Origin: Anagrus nilaparvatae
Lineage: Eukaryota > Arthropoda > Insecta > Hymenoptera > Mymaridae
NCBI GenBank assembly: GCA_022575985.1
Contig: JAKSXM010000263.1
Location: 7,110,001 to 7,174,000, forward strand
Direction of reading: 5' to 3'
DNA length: 64,000 bases
Below, piece after piece: positions 30,371 through 41,170 of the stretch; the first letter of the stretch is position 1; each line of letters begins with the position of its first letter. Made by a program: the position numbers and the translations under genes. The notes beneath the pieces were generated by a model, which saw only the letters and a list, made by a program, of their open reading frames with translations, searched no databases and was not told the DNA's origin.

Positions 30371-31040
30371 CGTGCTTCGTTTGTAAAAAATGGGTCAATT
30401 TTATCCTGAAGCCTTGGTTTTATTCAGATTTTAGTATGGAAGTGGATGCTTATGTCCTTCCAAAAGTTTCATCTTACTCTCCAAATTTAGAAGAGAGTAT
30501 TCAAACCCTTAGTCACTTGTCCACTTTAAACTTAGCTGATCCTCATTTTTTTAAACGTGGTCAAATAGATCTCTTAATTGGTTCCGCAGTTTATAGCTCC
30601 TTGGCAATTGAGGGTATTTAAAAAGGTATCCCAGATCCACCCATTGCAACAAACTCGTTTTTAGGCTGGTTGATTTCTGGTGGCACTATCAATTCTAATC
30701 GCTCTTGTAACTCGTTCGTAATAAATACAGATGAATCCAATCTTATCTGTGACTTAGAAAATTTTGACGTCAGAACGAACTATCTGATTCTTCCTCTGGT
30801 TTGTTAACTCCTGAAGAACAGGAATGCGAAGAGTTTTTTGTTAAAACTCATTACAGGAATCAGATAGTAACTATATCGTTCGCCTTCCTTTCAAAGTTAA
30901 TAATATGTCAGAATTAAAATTTCCTGGTTCTTTTTTCAATGCAAAGCGAATGTTGCTCAAAATGGAAGAACGTTTTCGTAAAAACCCTCAATTTAGGTCG
31001 CTTTATATTGATTTCATGAAAGATTCACGTTAATTGGGCT
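30350..31040 (+). pseudogene. BEL/Pao protease end and start of pol, broken
   Basis: The 30361-30621 frame ends 'LNLADPHFFKRGQIDLLIGS', the conserved 'LADP.F......IDLLIG' that follows BEL protease. 30622-31040 then carries 'NSFLGWLISGG', 'LLTPEEQECEEFF' and 'LKFPGSFFNAKRMLLKMEER' in shifting frames, the stretch that precedes RT. The frame is lost at about 31032-31041 ('YIDFMKDSR' stop), exactly where BEL proteins continue '..Y..LGHM'. Non-element sequence begins there. Confidence 0.8.
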
Positions 31041-32039
31041 TTTTTTCTTTGTTTTTCATTATCTAAAATACATCTATCTACAAATTTTAGATACCTCCTG
31101 CTTAAGATCTATGTTACTACCTAGATCTTAGTAGTATATTACTGTTGTGCAACTTATCAAACTAAATAATATTTTTTATTGAAATGCATATTTATTTAAT
31201 AAAAATAAGTAAAGAATCTATTATAAGATTTCATTATATAAATGAATAAAATGATATTTTTTGTTTAGTATTTGTAAAATTTATTTTAAAATTATTTCAT
31301 TTAAATCATTCATGAGTGAAGTACGGGTGTTTAAAATTCTTATTCATAAAACTGAAGTCACGGTGACTATATCATTATTATTATGTTGTGTTCTTAAGTA
31401 TATACATATGTATATATATTAAAAAGGGGGTTTGTAACAAAATGATTGTTATGTGTATAAAAGTAATGTATAGGAAAAAAGTTTTACTAGAGTGTACATA
31501 TGTTTAAATATCTATTATTTAAATACGTTCATTAAAATTAATATGTAAGAAATATTAGTTGATATTTATTTAATAATAAAAAAAATATTTATTAAATTCG
31601 TGTTTTCTAAAGAATAAGCAATAATAAATAATATATAATTTTTTATGAAATATTTTGATGATAGAAAAAGTGGAAGGTATTAAATATTGGTGTATGGATT
31701 CATTTTACACAACGGTGTATGAAAAAAAGAATTTTGATAAACTAACATTTGTTTTTGAATAAAGATATTTATAAACGTTGAGTATATGAATTAAGAACAT
31801 TTTTACGACTTTCGTATTAGAGAATTAAAGTTTTTGAGCATTAAACACCAAAAAAAAAAAAAAAAATGTGGCTAACAAAGCGTGTCAAAAATTAAATTTC
31901 TAGCTTTTAACATTTAATAAATATTTTTTCGAATTTCGTAGTACATTTTTAAAATATTTTTTAAACTCTATTACAAAGAAAAGTACGAGTGTCACTCGTA
32001 AAAAAAACATTATAACAATATTTTTTACAATGATTTTTT

Positions 32040-32260
32040 CAAAGTTTAAAATCTACACCCTAAGGGTCTTTATGAAAAAATGTAAAATTCCGGCGGCTGT
32101 AAAAAATTTTAAAAGTAAACTCGTATCGCGGTGAACACCCTAAGGTTGAACAAATAGTTTTTGTGAAAAAATGTAAAATCCCGAGAGCTGTAAAAAAATG
32201 TTAAAAATCAACTCGTATCGCGGTGAACACCCTAAGGTTTAACTAATATTTTATGTGAAA
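32040..32260 (+). repeat. 80-92-bp tandem repeat, three units
   Basis: ACACCCTAAGG starts at 32055, 32135 and 32227. Units share GTGAAAAAATGTAAAAT, CCGG/CCGA and GGCTGTAAAAAA, then AACTCGTATCGCGGTGA. Confidence 0.75.
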
Positions 32261-32989
32261 AATCTGTTTTCTTAAAGTCTTTCAAGGGCTCCATCAGACC
32301 CCTCTCTCATTACACTGAAAATATCAAATTCCATCGACAACAAGAGAAATAAAATTATGCTCCCATATAAATATTTTGAAAAAATATAATCAATCAAGAC
32401 CCCCCTTCATTCAACAACACAATATGGGACCAACCTTAGAAAATTAATTACGCATCAGGTACCAGACTGTCGAAGGACCTGTCTTTATCACGATTCAATA
32501 AACATCTTTCTTCATGCAAATGCACATGCGCACTTCAACCCTGTCTTATCTTATTAGCACAATATTAAATGCAGTTTCAAGACATCTTACACGTCAATGC
32601 TCTGATAAAAAAGTACTTCACCTATATGGGCCCTGTCATTAGTCGCGCATTAGTGCAATTACCTCACCCTCTATATTGTCCATGTCTTATCTCATTAGTC
32701 ACACTTAATTACACAAACACCCCCTCATACAACGACACGTGCAATTTAAAAGGTCCTTAATTGTTGTTGTAATTTCATATTTATTAACATTAATTGTAGT
32801 TTATGTTTTTTATATTTTTAAACAAAATTTAAAAAAAAAATCGATCTGTTCCAATCGAAATCATATTGTTTGTTTAGTTTAAAATTTATTTTTTTATAGA
32901 GTAATAATAATAATAACTATAATAAAAATTTTATATTTTTATATAATTATATTAAAGAGTAATATCAGTGAAGCCACCTTTTTTTTTGT

Positions 32990-33860
32990 AATTTTTAAGA
33001 TTTCTATACTACCAACGCTACATATTCACTGCATGTATACGCAAAATCATGTATACATTGTGTATGTATTAGTCAAAAACACATTTTTTTTTAATTATTA
33101 AATAATTATGTAGTGATACAAGTAAAAAAAAAAAAGAAATTGAAAATATAATTTTTGAGTTTTTATTTACCATATTATTAAGGTTTTATTAATCTGCGTA
33201 ATTGCAATCATACTTTTAACAAGCTCCAAAGATGATTTTTCAAAAGAGCAATGTTAAACTACCTACATTTTTTTCTTGATTAAATAAAAATTATGTAGTG
33301 AAAGTTGTAAAAGAAAGTTATTTTATTTTTTACAAAATTATAAAAAAATCAATGAGTGCTAATCGAAATGATGTAGTACGTTTAGTTTTTAAATAAAAAT
33401 TGTGTTTTTAATTAATACATATACACAATAGATATATGTAGCGTCGGTACATATACACAATACATAATGTATATGTAGCGTCGGTAGCATAGAAATCTTA
33501 ATTAAATAAAATAATGATTTTTAAACAAACATTTATTTATTTATTTATTTATCAAAATCTTTTTCCCCTTCCCAAATAAAAATAAGCTTCAGTGCACAAC
33601 ACCACCCTTCCTACAACTGCACGTGACATTAATTATAATTAATATAATTATTAATTATAATTCTACATTAATTATAATTCAATACACAAGCACCCCCCTC
33701 CCCTTCATACAATTACACGTAACACCCCCTTTATGGGTCGTATCTTATCTTATATAAAATTTTTTAAGATTTCTATATTACCGACGCTACATATACACTA
33801 AATGTATACGAAAAATCATCTATGTATTGTGTATGTATTGTGTATGTATTAGTTAATTAT
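32990..33860. repeat. Direct and inverted 'ACCGACGCTACATA' repeats
   Basis: AAGATTTCTATACTACCAAC at about 32998 and AAGATTTCTATATTACCGAC at about 33768 are direct copies. GTAGCGTCGGTAGCATAG at 33475-33497 and GTAGCGTCGGTAC at 33440 are inverted copies. All are followed by TGTATAC/TGTATGTATTAG-type text. They may be ends of a decayed DNA transposon. Confidence 0.65.
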
Positions 33861-34016
33861 TTGGGCCATGTCTTATCTCATTATTCATGCATCAACACCC
33901 TCGTACAACTACAGAACCCCTAATTACTTCCACTTCAACGCGCACCCTCTAAGGGATTTAGCCAGGGAGGCCACCCCCTATCAAATCTTCTATCTCTCTC
34001 TTTTAGCGCATGCGGG

Positions 34017-34565
34017 GTGACTAAAACGATACATCACACCTACTTAAAGGCTTGGTCACTTCAAACTGTTACTTATGGCATAGTCAGTTGTCCTTACTTA
34101 GCTATTAGGGTCACTAAACAGTTAGCAGTTGACGAAGGTCATAATTACCCTTTAGGTGCAAAAATTCTTAGTAATGAGACGTACATGGATGACACTTTAT
34201 CAGGTGGTCATACTTTAGAAGAAGCTTCTAAAAAACAGGCAGATTTGATTTGCAAGGTGGGTGGCTTTGAATTGCATAAATGGATGGCCAACCACAAATC
34301 GTTACTAAGTCAATTTTCAGATGACCTTCAGTCAGACTCAGACCCTTCTCATTCTTATTTTAGCTTATTAGGCCTAAATTGGAATCCAACAGAGGATTCT
34401 TCCTTTTTTAATGTTGATATTGATCAATGCAAGAAGTCAGTCACCAAAAGAAAAGTTGTTTCTAGTGTTGCAAATTTTTATGCCCCATTAGGGTGGTTAG
34501 CTCCCGACATTTTTACAGCTAAGGCTTTTATACAAAAGCTTTTGTTAGGTAAAATTGACTGGTAA
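34017..34565 (+). pseudogene. BEL/Pao pol: end of reverse transcriptase
   Basis: Starts within RT: 'LQTVTYGIVSCPYLAIRVT', 'ETYMDDTLSGGHTLEEASKK' (the catalytic YMDD/YVDD box), then 'GGFELHKWMANH', 'FSLLGLNWNPTEDSSF' and 'SVANFYAPLGWLAPDIFTAK'. This is the usual order RT motif C to connection domain. The first ~8 residues are probably read-through from the foreign segment. A stop follows 'KIDW' at 34563. Confidence 0.88.
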
Positions 34566-35336
34566 GATAAATTATCTCAAACTTTGGAAACTGAATTCTT
34601 GGGATGGTATAATCAAATACCATTATTAAATTACATTAAAGTTAGTCGATGGTTATGTCCCAAATATAAAATTTGAAATTTATGGTTTTGCAGACGCTTC
34701 TAAAATAGCTTATGCGGCTTGTGTCTATTTAAAAATCATTAGCTCAGATAAAATAGAAGTCAGATTAATTCAGGCCAAATCAAATGTAGCTCCTTTAAAG
34801 CCTTTGCTAACTATTCCAAAATTAGAGTTAAATGCAGCCTTATTGTTAGCTAGATTAGTAAAAAAGTAGAAAAAACTCTAAAATTGAAATCAGTCAATAC
34901 ATATTTATTTACTGACTCAACAGACGTTTTGTACTGGTTGAAGGATCATCCATCGAAATGGAATCAATTTGTAGCAAATAGATGTTCTCAAATTCATAGT
35001 CTCCTTCCTGAAGCTTTTTGGCATCATGTGCGATCAGGTGATAATCCAGCAGATTGTATCTCTAGGGGGCTTACTCCTGAACAGTTGCTTTCTTTTTTGT
35101 TGTGCTGGGAAGGAAGTTATTTAATTAAAAATACTCACTTGTTTGATAAAAAAGACGCATTTCAAACTAAAAATATATGCGATTCAAATTTCCATTGTAG
35201 TTGTTTAAGTACAAATATCAATGCTGTAAATAATAAAGAAATCTAAGTTTGGGATTTAATCAATAGATATTCAAATCTTAGTACACTTTTAAGAATAACT
35301 TCAATTATTTTAAGATTCATATTTTGGTAGTTCTTA
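34566..35336 (+). pseudogene. BEL/Pao pol: RNase H region
   Basis: After the stop at 34563 coding resumes in changed frames with 'GFADASKIAYAACVYL' (RNase H first Asp), 'LTIPKLELNAALLLARLV', and 34884-35246 with 'TDSTDVLYWLKDHPSKWNQF' and 'SGDNPADCISRGLTPEQL'. These are in the standard BEL/Pao order. The frame ends at 35246, and the element is then interrupted by the foldback sequence. Confidence 0.82.
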
Positions 35337-36716
35337 GCTATTTTTACCCAAGTCTGAGGTCGATGTCTTGGATTTAAAAAATACTAATTTCACTATGTTT
35401 GATATGTAAAAATATGGTTACTGGCCAATTTTTAAGGCTCTAGGTGGCTTAGTTGCGATTTGGCAGCTGTTTTTCCAATTTTGATTTTTTTCGAATTCTC
35501 AGCCACCCGTTTGCTTTTTATTTTCTGGACGCCCTAAATAAGCCTAAAAAATATTTTCCATATGAAGGTGGGTAGTAAAAATTCCCGCCCAATCCGAATC
35601 TGACCATATTTTTTCGGGAAAACCTCAGGAAAAGCCGGAAAATCGGAAAAACTAAAGGAAACTTGAAAATACAAATTTCTCAAACTTTTAACTTTTTTTT
35701 TTTTTTAATTTTTTTTTTAAAGGTGTTTTCCCATACTTTTCATGCTGGTAACCTCCTTTTTTGTCCCATTTGCCTTTTAAGTACTTAAAAATCAATTTTA
35801 GGCCCAAAAAAATGATTTTAAAAATTGTTCATTTTCTGAATTTTCCAATTTTCTCGCTTTTCCTGATAGAAAATGAAAAATCTGACTTGATTTTCGGATT
35901 CCTCGGGAAATTTTACATTGAAAACCTTCTTGGGTAAAATTTTAGAGGCTTTTGTGACGCTGTAAAAAAAAGAGAAACAAAGTAACCTGCTAAAATCAAA
36001 CATAATTAAACATAATTAAATTTTGCTATTTTTTTATTCTGTTTATTTTTTTTGATTTTAGCAGGTTATTTTGTTTTTCTTTTTTTTAAAGCGTCACAAA
36101 GGCCTCTAAAATTTTACCCAAGAAGGTTTTCAATGTAAAATTTCCCGAGGAATCCGAAAATCAAGTCAGATTTTTCATTTTCTATCAGGAAAAGCGAGAA
36201 AATTGAAAAATTCAGAAAATGAACAATTTTTAAAATCATTTTTTTGAGCCTAAAATTGATTTTTAAGTACTTAAAAGGCAAATGGGACAAAAAACGAGGT
36301 TACCAGCATGAAAATTATGGGAAAACACATGTAAAAAAAATTAAAAAAAAAAAAGTGACGCTTTTTGAGAAATTTGTATTTTCCAGTTTCCTTTAGTTTT
36401 TCCGATTTTCCGGCTTTTCCTGAGGTTTTCCCGAAAAAACATGGTCAGATTCGGATTGGGCGGGAATTTTTACTACCCACATTTATATAGAAAATATTTT
36501 CTAGGCTTATTTAGGGCGTCCAGAAAATAAAAAGCAAACGGGTGGCTGAGAATTCGAAAAAAATCAAAATTGGAAAAACAGCTGCCAAATCGCAACCAAG
36601 CCACCTAGAGCCTTAAAAATTGTCGAGTAACCATATTTTTACATACCAAATACAGTGCAATTAGTATTTTTTAAATCCAAGACATTGACCTCAGACTTGG
36701 GTAAAAATAGCTAAAA
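35337..36716. mobile_element. Foldback element with ~650-bp inverted arms inside BEL pol
   Basis: Left end CTTAGCTATTTTTACCC is mirrored by GGGTAAAAATAGCTAA at 36716. Shared inverted landmarks include GAGGTCGATGTCTTGGATTT / AAATCCAAGACATTGACCTC, GATTTGGCAGCTGTTTTTCC, GGACGCCCTAAATAAGCCTA and CCTCGGGAAATTTTACATTG. The arms meet near 36010-36020 with a very short spacer. No transposase. The target duplication is not evident (flanks GTAGTT and AATTAA). Related text (TTTCCCGAGGAATCC, AAAAGCCGGAAAA) occurs at 62120-62190. The 61-residue frame at 35818-36003 is repeat translation. Confidence 0.85.
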
Positions 36717-37145
36717 TTAAAATTAACAAATCATTTCCTATAGTTACGGTTATGGAATAACATAGAGCTAAACTTACATGGATTTATATAATTCTACATG
36801 CATATTTTAAAAGAGAATTTCAAATATTGAAACTCAATGGCAACTTGAAAACCTCCTTCATTGCTCGATTAAATCCTTTTATTGATCAAAATCTGTTAAG
36901 ATTGGGAGGTCGTTTTAATAGTTCTTGAATGAACTATGATCAAAAATTTCCTTGTACATTACCATACAAAGATAGGTTTTCCACACTGTTAGTAAGATTT
37001 CATCATAATAAAACTCTACATGGTGGCGTTAATCTAACCTTATCATTAGTTAGGCAAGATTATTAAAGGTCGTTCTTCAGTTAAAAAAATTATCCATAGC
37101 TGTCATAGTTATATAAGATACAACGCAAGTCGTTGTAATCAAAAA
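36717..37145 (+). pseudogene. BEL/Pao pol: region before integrase, decayed
   Basis: Encodes, with stops, 'FKREFQILKLNGNLKTSF' and 'LLRLGGRFNSS', 'FPCTLPYKDRFSTLLVRFHH' and 'KTLHGGVNLTLSLVRQDY'. This is the pre-integrase and zinc-binding H2C2 stretch of BEL/Pao (R..GGR...A......HPI.LP......L......H....H.G...T L..LR..YW). Several in-frame stops. Confidence 0.75.
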
Positions 37146-38105
37146 ATGGATTTTCTCCCTCCCTTCATAATAGAGAGACCTGATAAGCCTTTCAGAGTAT
37201 CGGGTGTTGATTATGCAGGACCTATTGATATTTTAAGGTTTCGTGGTAGAGGATCTAAAACTTACAAAGCTTATCTAGCGGTTTTTATTTGTATGGCTTC
37301 ACGTGCTGTTCATTTGGAATTAGTAATAGGTTATTTTAGTCATGATTTTATTTCGGCTTTTCATCGATTTACATCCACTAGGGGACAGTGTTCTATTTTG
37401 GTTATTGATAGAGGTAAAAATTTCGTTGGTGCTGATAAAATTTTAAAAGAGATGTATGTTGAGTCTTCTGCTCACATGCAAGAACTAGAAAATTTATTAG
37501 TAGATGAAGGTACTTCTTGGGTGTTCAACCCTCCAGGTTCTCCTCACTTCGGTGGTTTATGGGAAGCCGCTGTTAAATCAGTGAAACATCATTTAAGAAG
37601 GGTGTTAGGTAACCATAAGTTAACTTTCGAGGAATTATACACTTTAATTAAACAAGTAGAAGCGTGTCTTAATTCACGCCCCTTAATACCCTTAACTGAT
37701 GATTTCACTGAAAGACAAATAATTTGTCCATCAATGATTTTACACCAATCGAACTCCTATATATTACCAGAACCTGACTACACCAACGACAAAATACTAC
37801 CTACGCAACGTTACAAACAGGTACAGAATATGGTACAGAACTGGTGGAAAACTTGGTCCCTAGAGTATTTACATACACTACAAGAAAGACACAAGTGGAA
37901 ACAAGCAATGCGTGATATACAGGTAGATGAAATTGTTTTGATATCGGATGAGACAATGCCTCCGTCTAAGTGGCCTTCAGCCAGGGTCATTAAAACATAT
38001 CAGGGTGGCGATGGACTAACAAGGGTGGCTTCTTTGAGAACAAGTACTTCTGATCTCAGGAGGCCAATACATAAATTAGTCTTGCTTGAGACAAGTAATA
38101 ATTAA
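37146..38105 (+). CDS. BEL/Pao integrase, core and C-terminal domain
   Basis: 319 open codons. Integrase catalytic residues are present: first Asp in 'RVSGVDYAGPIDI', second Asp in 'ILVIDRGKNFVGAD' (usually SDNGTNF, so the Asn/Gly context is changed), Glu in 'FGGLWEAAVKSVKHHLRRVL'. Then come the BEL-specific 'LNSRPLIPLTDD' and the C-terminal 'WKQAMRDIQVDEIVLISDET', 'PPSKWPSARVIKTYQGGDGL' and 'VRVASLRTS'-like end. This domain joins element cDNA to host DNA. The upstream part of pol is broken, so no full-length Pol can be made. It is the best preserved enzyme part in this element. Confidence 0.85.
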   Translation: MDFLPPFIIERPDKPFRVSGVDYAGPIDILRFRGRGSKTYKAYLAVFICMASRAVHLELVIGYFSHDFISAFHRFTSTRGQCSILVIDRGKNFVGADKILKEMYVESSAHMQELENLLVDEGTSWVFNPPGSPHFGGLWEAAVKSVKHHLRRVLGNHKLTFEELYTLIKQVEACLNSRPLIPLTDDFTERQIICPSMILHQSNSYILPEPDYTNDKILPTQRYKQVQNMVQNWWKTWSLEYLHTLQERHKWKQAMRDIQVDEIVLISDETMPPSKWPSARVIKTYQGGDGLTRVASLRTSTSDLRRPIHKLVLLETSNN

Positions 38106-38387
38106 GAAGAATTTTATAAAATTATTATTTCTCATTGTTTAAAATTATATAATTAAAAAATATTAATCAATTTTTGTATAATTTTTGGTAATAAATTGTA
38201 TATATGTAAATTATTTTAAATTATTTTTCATCTTTAAAAATTGAGAGAGTGTATGTATGTGTTGATAAAATTAATTAAGCATGTATTCTGTTATTTAATA
38301 TTTTTTATTGTAAATTTTTAATTTTAAATTTTTCTAAGTTTTTTTCTTTTTTGAAAATACTCCCTCTGCTTCGACATTCTACTTCAT

Positions 38388-38404
38388 AGAATGGGTGGGT
38401 GGGA
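38388..38404 (+). promoter_or_regulatory. Candidate polypurine tract
   Basis: AGAATGGGTGGGTGGGA directly before the TGTCTCGG start of the 3' LTR. It is purine-rich with T interruptions; the position is right for priming plus-strand synthesis. Confidence 0.55.
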
Positions 38405-38677
38405 TGTCTCGGTAAATGCAGTATAATATATATTAAACGTTATACGTTATTTATTGTACGCTTTAATTTATTTATATGTATTGTATCTATATTATATCTT
38501 ATATTGTATCTTATTTATACTGCGCATGAACGCCACTTTTGTGTTGCCATGGCGAAAGCCAGTTCGCTCTCAGGTGTTGCCACGAGCACACTCGTTCTCA
38601 ATAACCGCTCTGGTTTATTAAATGGCCGTCTTATTCATCACACCTAGTTCCGCCATAATCCGTCATTTATTGGAACA
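38405..38677 (+). repeat. 3' LTR of the plus BEL/Pao element
   Basis: 273 bp, TGTCTCGG...TTGGAACA. Contains CAGTTCGCTCTCAGGTGTTG and CTGGTTTATTAAAT, shared with the 5' LTR. The 82-residue frame at 38399 lies wholly in the LTR and has its counterpart in the 5' LTR, so it is not a gene. Confidence 0.9.
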
Positions 38678-39051
38678 GTTGATAATTATTTTTTCAAAGT
38701 AGATGTCACAGTCGAATACACCTTTTAATCTCCAAAGTTTTAAAAAGGAATTAATTTTCTACTTAGTTCCACTTACTTTCAATTCAACAATAAATTTTTT
38801 AAGCAATGTAAGGGGTTATCTATGGGGTTCTGTTCAAGCCCATTGTTCTGTGAGTTAGTTACAGAACATTTAGAAGTAATCTCTTTAAATGAATTGAAAA
38901 GTTCTATTGTTTTAATAACCAAGATAATTTTTTCTCAAAAATCCAAAAAATTTCAAATCACCAGTTTTATTTTATAAACGTTATGTTAATGATTGCTTAT
39001 TAATAGTTGACAAAAAAAGTATCAAAAAAACTATCGATACTTTTAACAGTT
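38678..39051 (+). pseudogene. Penelope-like element, plus arm: RT start, split
   Basis: From about 38740 the plus strand encodes RT in mixed frames: 'LSSTYFQFNNKFFKQ', 'GLSMGFCSSPLFCELVTEHL', 'LNELKSSIVL' and 'FILYKRYVNDCLLIVDKK' (the catalytic box reads YVND where YVDD is expected), then 'KKTIDTFNS'. It breaks at ACAGTT (39046-39051) and resumes at 48272 with ACAGTTATCACAAAG. It is the inverted partner of the minus arm at 26082-27160. 38678-38739 is not recognisable. Confidence 0.82.
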
Positions 39052-39144
39052 GAAGCATTATATCTCGGGTATAAATTTTATTGTAAAAAATACATATAAA
39101 ATAAAATAATTCAAATTCAATAATTTCTGCGCGCTCCGCTAGAG

Positions 39145-39445
39145 CGCTGTTATAATGTTAGGCGGACACGCGGGTCAGTTCTCTCCGTGGTCCGCGCTCC
39201 CATTATTACCTAATCGCACATACAAATTTATTCATTCTTCTGGTGGCGATCCCCAGAGAAAGACTCTCTCTCTACGTGGTGGTTATCCCCAGGTGGTGAG
39301 TAGTTTCAGTGGTGAATATACCCGGTGGACATCCCCGGTTTAATATAAGTGTCACGCAAACCTGGTTGTTATCCCCAGGTATAATATCCCCGGTGGAAAT
39401 CCCCGGAGGCTTTAACCTGTCGGTCATCCACAGGTCTGTAAGTTT
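39145..39445 (+). other. GC-richer patch with repeated GGTGG..ATCCCC phrases (possible LTR remnant)
   Basis: TGTTATAATGTTAGGCGGAC to ATTCATTCTTC looks like a short LTR or its end. It is followed by TGGTGGCGATCCCCAG, which has the form of a primer-binding site. Variants of GGTGG..ATCCCC(A/G)G recur to about 39430 (GGTGGTTATCCCCAGG, GGTGGACATCCCCGG, GTGGAAATCCCCGG). The 62-residue frame here is probably not coding. Tentative. Confidence 0.35.
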
Positions 39446-40062
39446 ACATGAATGTTAAAGTGTGCGCGTGTTCCCCCTTGTATATTTATCGTCTGCTTAT
39501 ACATAAATAATGACATTCCATAAAATCCACTCACTTTTATTTTCTTATTATTTCCCTTATTTTTTAAAATATTGAATGGAACATTTAAAGCTTTATTAGT
39601 AATAATTAAAATTAATTAAAATTTAATATTAACAAATTTCTGATTAAAATATAGTGAATATTTAATATTAAATAAATAGAAACAATTTTGTAAATAATAA
39701 AAACAAAGCGATATAGAATAAATTGATCAAAAGATTTAATAATTAATATTAAAACACAACGTAGTTAAATTAAATAAATAAAAAATATATAAATTTTTCT
39801 TTATCATTATAATCATTAATATGTTTAAACATATTCATTTAAAATAACCTATTAAACCATTATTAAAATACAAAAACATAAGTATAAGGAAACATCGTTT
39901 TATATAATTACATTTTTTTGTTATTTTTCATGCATAATCATTTCTCTAAAATAAAGATAATAATTAATATTAAAGAAATAGAAGAACAATCAATCAATTA
40001 AAATAAATATAATTTATTTATAATTCGTTTAATAATTAGTAAATTTTCATATAATAAAATAT
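39446..40062. other. AT-rich spacer, nothing identified
   Basis: About 600 bp of AT-rich sequence without frame, repeat or structure that I can support. Confidence 0.5.
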
Positions 40063-41170
40063 ATATATTTGAAAATTTATTTGTTTGTCTGTCTGTCTGT
40101 CTGTCCACTCATCACGCAAGAACCGCCGAACCAATTGGCATGAAACCGGTGTCAAAATAAAGATAAAAAGTCTGCGGGTGACATAGGCCCTATATTTTCT
40201 GATTAGCTGTCGTAGTTTTTGAGATATTTAATTTTTAGTATTTTTGAACTTGATAACATTTTTTAAAAATTTTAACAAAAATTGAAATATCTCGAGACTA
40301 TCGAAAAATTTAGCAATCGCACTTCATAGTATTCGATTCAGCACTAATTTTTACGTATTCTCTGAAATTTTTATTCAAAACGGAGGTATCTTTAAAATTT
40401 TATAAAATATTTTTAAAGCTGGTAAAAAAATTTTTTTCATTTTTTTATTTTTATGGTATTTTTAATCATTTATTTGTGGATCTGTGTATATTATAATGTA
40501 ATTTATATTCTATATTAAAATGTAATTTATGCGTACTAAGTTAAATTTTTATTAAAAACGTACGTTGCTTTTAAATTAAAAAAAAAAATAATAAAATTTT
40601 TTACTATATCTTAATACTATATATATTTGAAAATTTATTTGTTTGTCTGTCTGTCTGTCTGTCCACTCATCACGCAAGAACCGCCGAACCAATTGGCATG
40701 AAACCGGTGTCAAAATAAAGATAAAAAGTCTGCGGGTGACATAGGCCCTATATTTTCTGATTAGCTGTCGTAGTTTTTGAGATATTTAATTTTTGGTATT
40801 TTTGAACTTAATAACATTTTTTAAAAATTTTAACAAAAATTGAAATATCTCGAGACTATCGAAAAATTTAGCAATCGCACTTCATAGTATTCGATTCAGC
40901 ACTAATTTTTACGTATTCTCTGAAATTTTTATTCAAAACGGAGGTATCTTTAAAATTTTATAAAATATTTTTAAAGCTGGTAAAAAAATTTTTTTCATTT
41001 TTTTATTTTTATGGTATTTTTAATCATTTATTTGTGGATCTGTGTATATTATAATGTAATTTATATTCTATATTAAAATGTAATTTATGCGTACTAAGTT
41101 AAATTTTTATTAAAAACGTACGTTGCTTTAAAATTAAAAAAAAAAATAAAATTTTTTACTATATATTATA
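40063..41170 (+). repeat. 558-bp tandem duplication, near identical
   Basis: Unit 1 starts with ATATATTTGAAAATTTATTT, (TGTC)n, ACTCATCACGCAAGAACCGC and CGAACCAATTGGCATG at 40063. Unit 2 repeats it from 40621 with only a handful of differences (for example TTTTAGTATT/TTTTGGTATT, GAACTTGATA/GAACTTAATA). The 'GTCTGTCTGTC..CTCATCACGCAAGAAC..CCGAACC' opening is a dispersed repeat motif I recall from other insect genomes. It carries no protein. Confidence 0.92.

Larger units (their letters stand above)
31041..34016. mobile_element. ~3-kb foreign segment replacing the BEL RT core
   Basis: The N-terminal and palm part of RT is missing, and non-coding sequence stands in its place. It contains a three-unit 80-92-bp tandem repeat (32055, 32135, 32227), repeated 'CTTATCT(C/T)ATTA' plus 'ACACCCCC' phrases (32500-33960), and three related stretches with ACCGACGCTACATAT: 32990-33075, 33777-33860 and, inverted, 33405-33510. 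No terminal repeats or target duplication were found at the edges, and no frame with family resemblance (the 63-residue frame at 32569 is Pro/Leu-rich repeat text). Either an insertion with deletion, or several merged insertions. Confidence 0.6.
27161..38677 (+). mobile_element. BEL/Pao LTR retrotransposon, plus strand, with internal damage
   Basis: Layout: 5' LTR 27161-27404 (start truncated), leader, gag 28742-30370, protease remnant, pol start to about 31040, a ~3-kb replacement, RT end 34017-34565, RNase H, a foldback element 35337-36716, integrase 37146-38105, purine-rich tract, 3' LTR 38405-38677. It is a different family from the minus element: LTRs and Gag sequences are not alike, and the integrase is kept. 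PLE arms of opposite orientation lie on either side, and no target duplication can be read because the 5' LTR start is missing. Confidence 0.88.

Noticed and set aside
32569..32760. 63-residue plus-strand frame
   Set aside because: Pro/Leu/Thr-rich translation of repeated CTTATCT and ACACCCC phrases, no family resemblance.
17452..38677. An intact infectious retrovirus or complete autonomous LTR element
   Set aside because: Neither BEL/Pao copy has a complete pol, there is no env-like frame, and stops and insertions break the rest.
39155..39343. 62-residue frame in the GC-richer patch
   Set aside because: Arises from repeated GGTGG..ATCCCC text; no domain, and AT-rich DNA on both sides.
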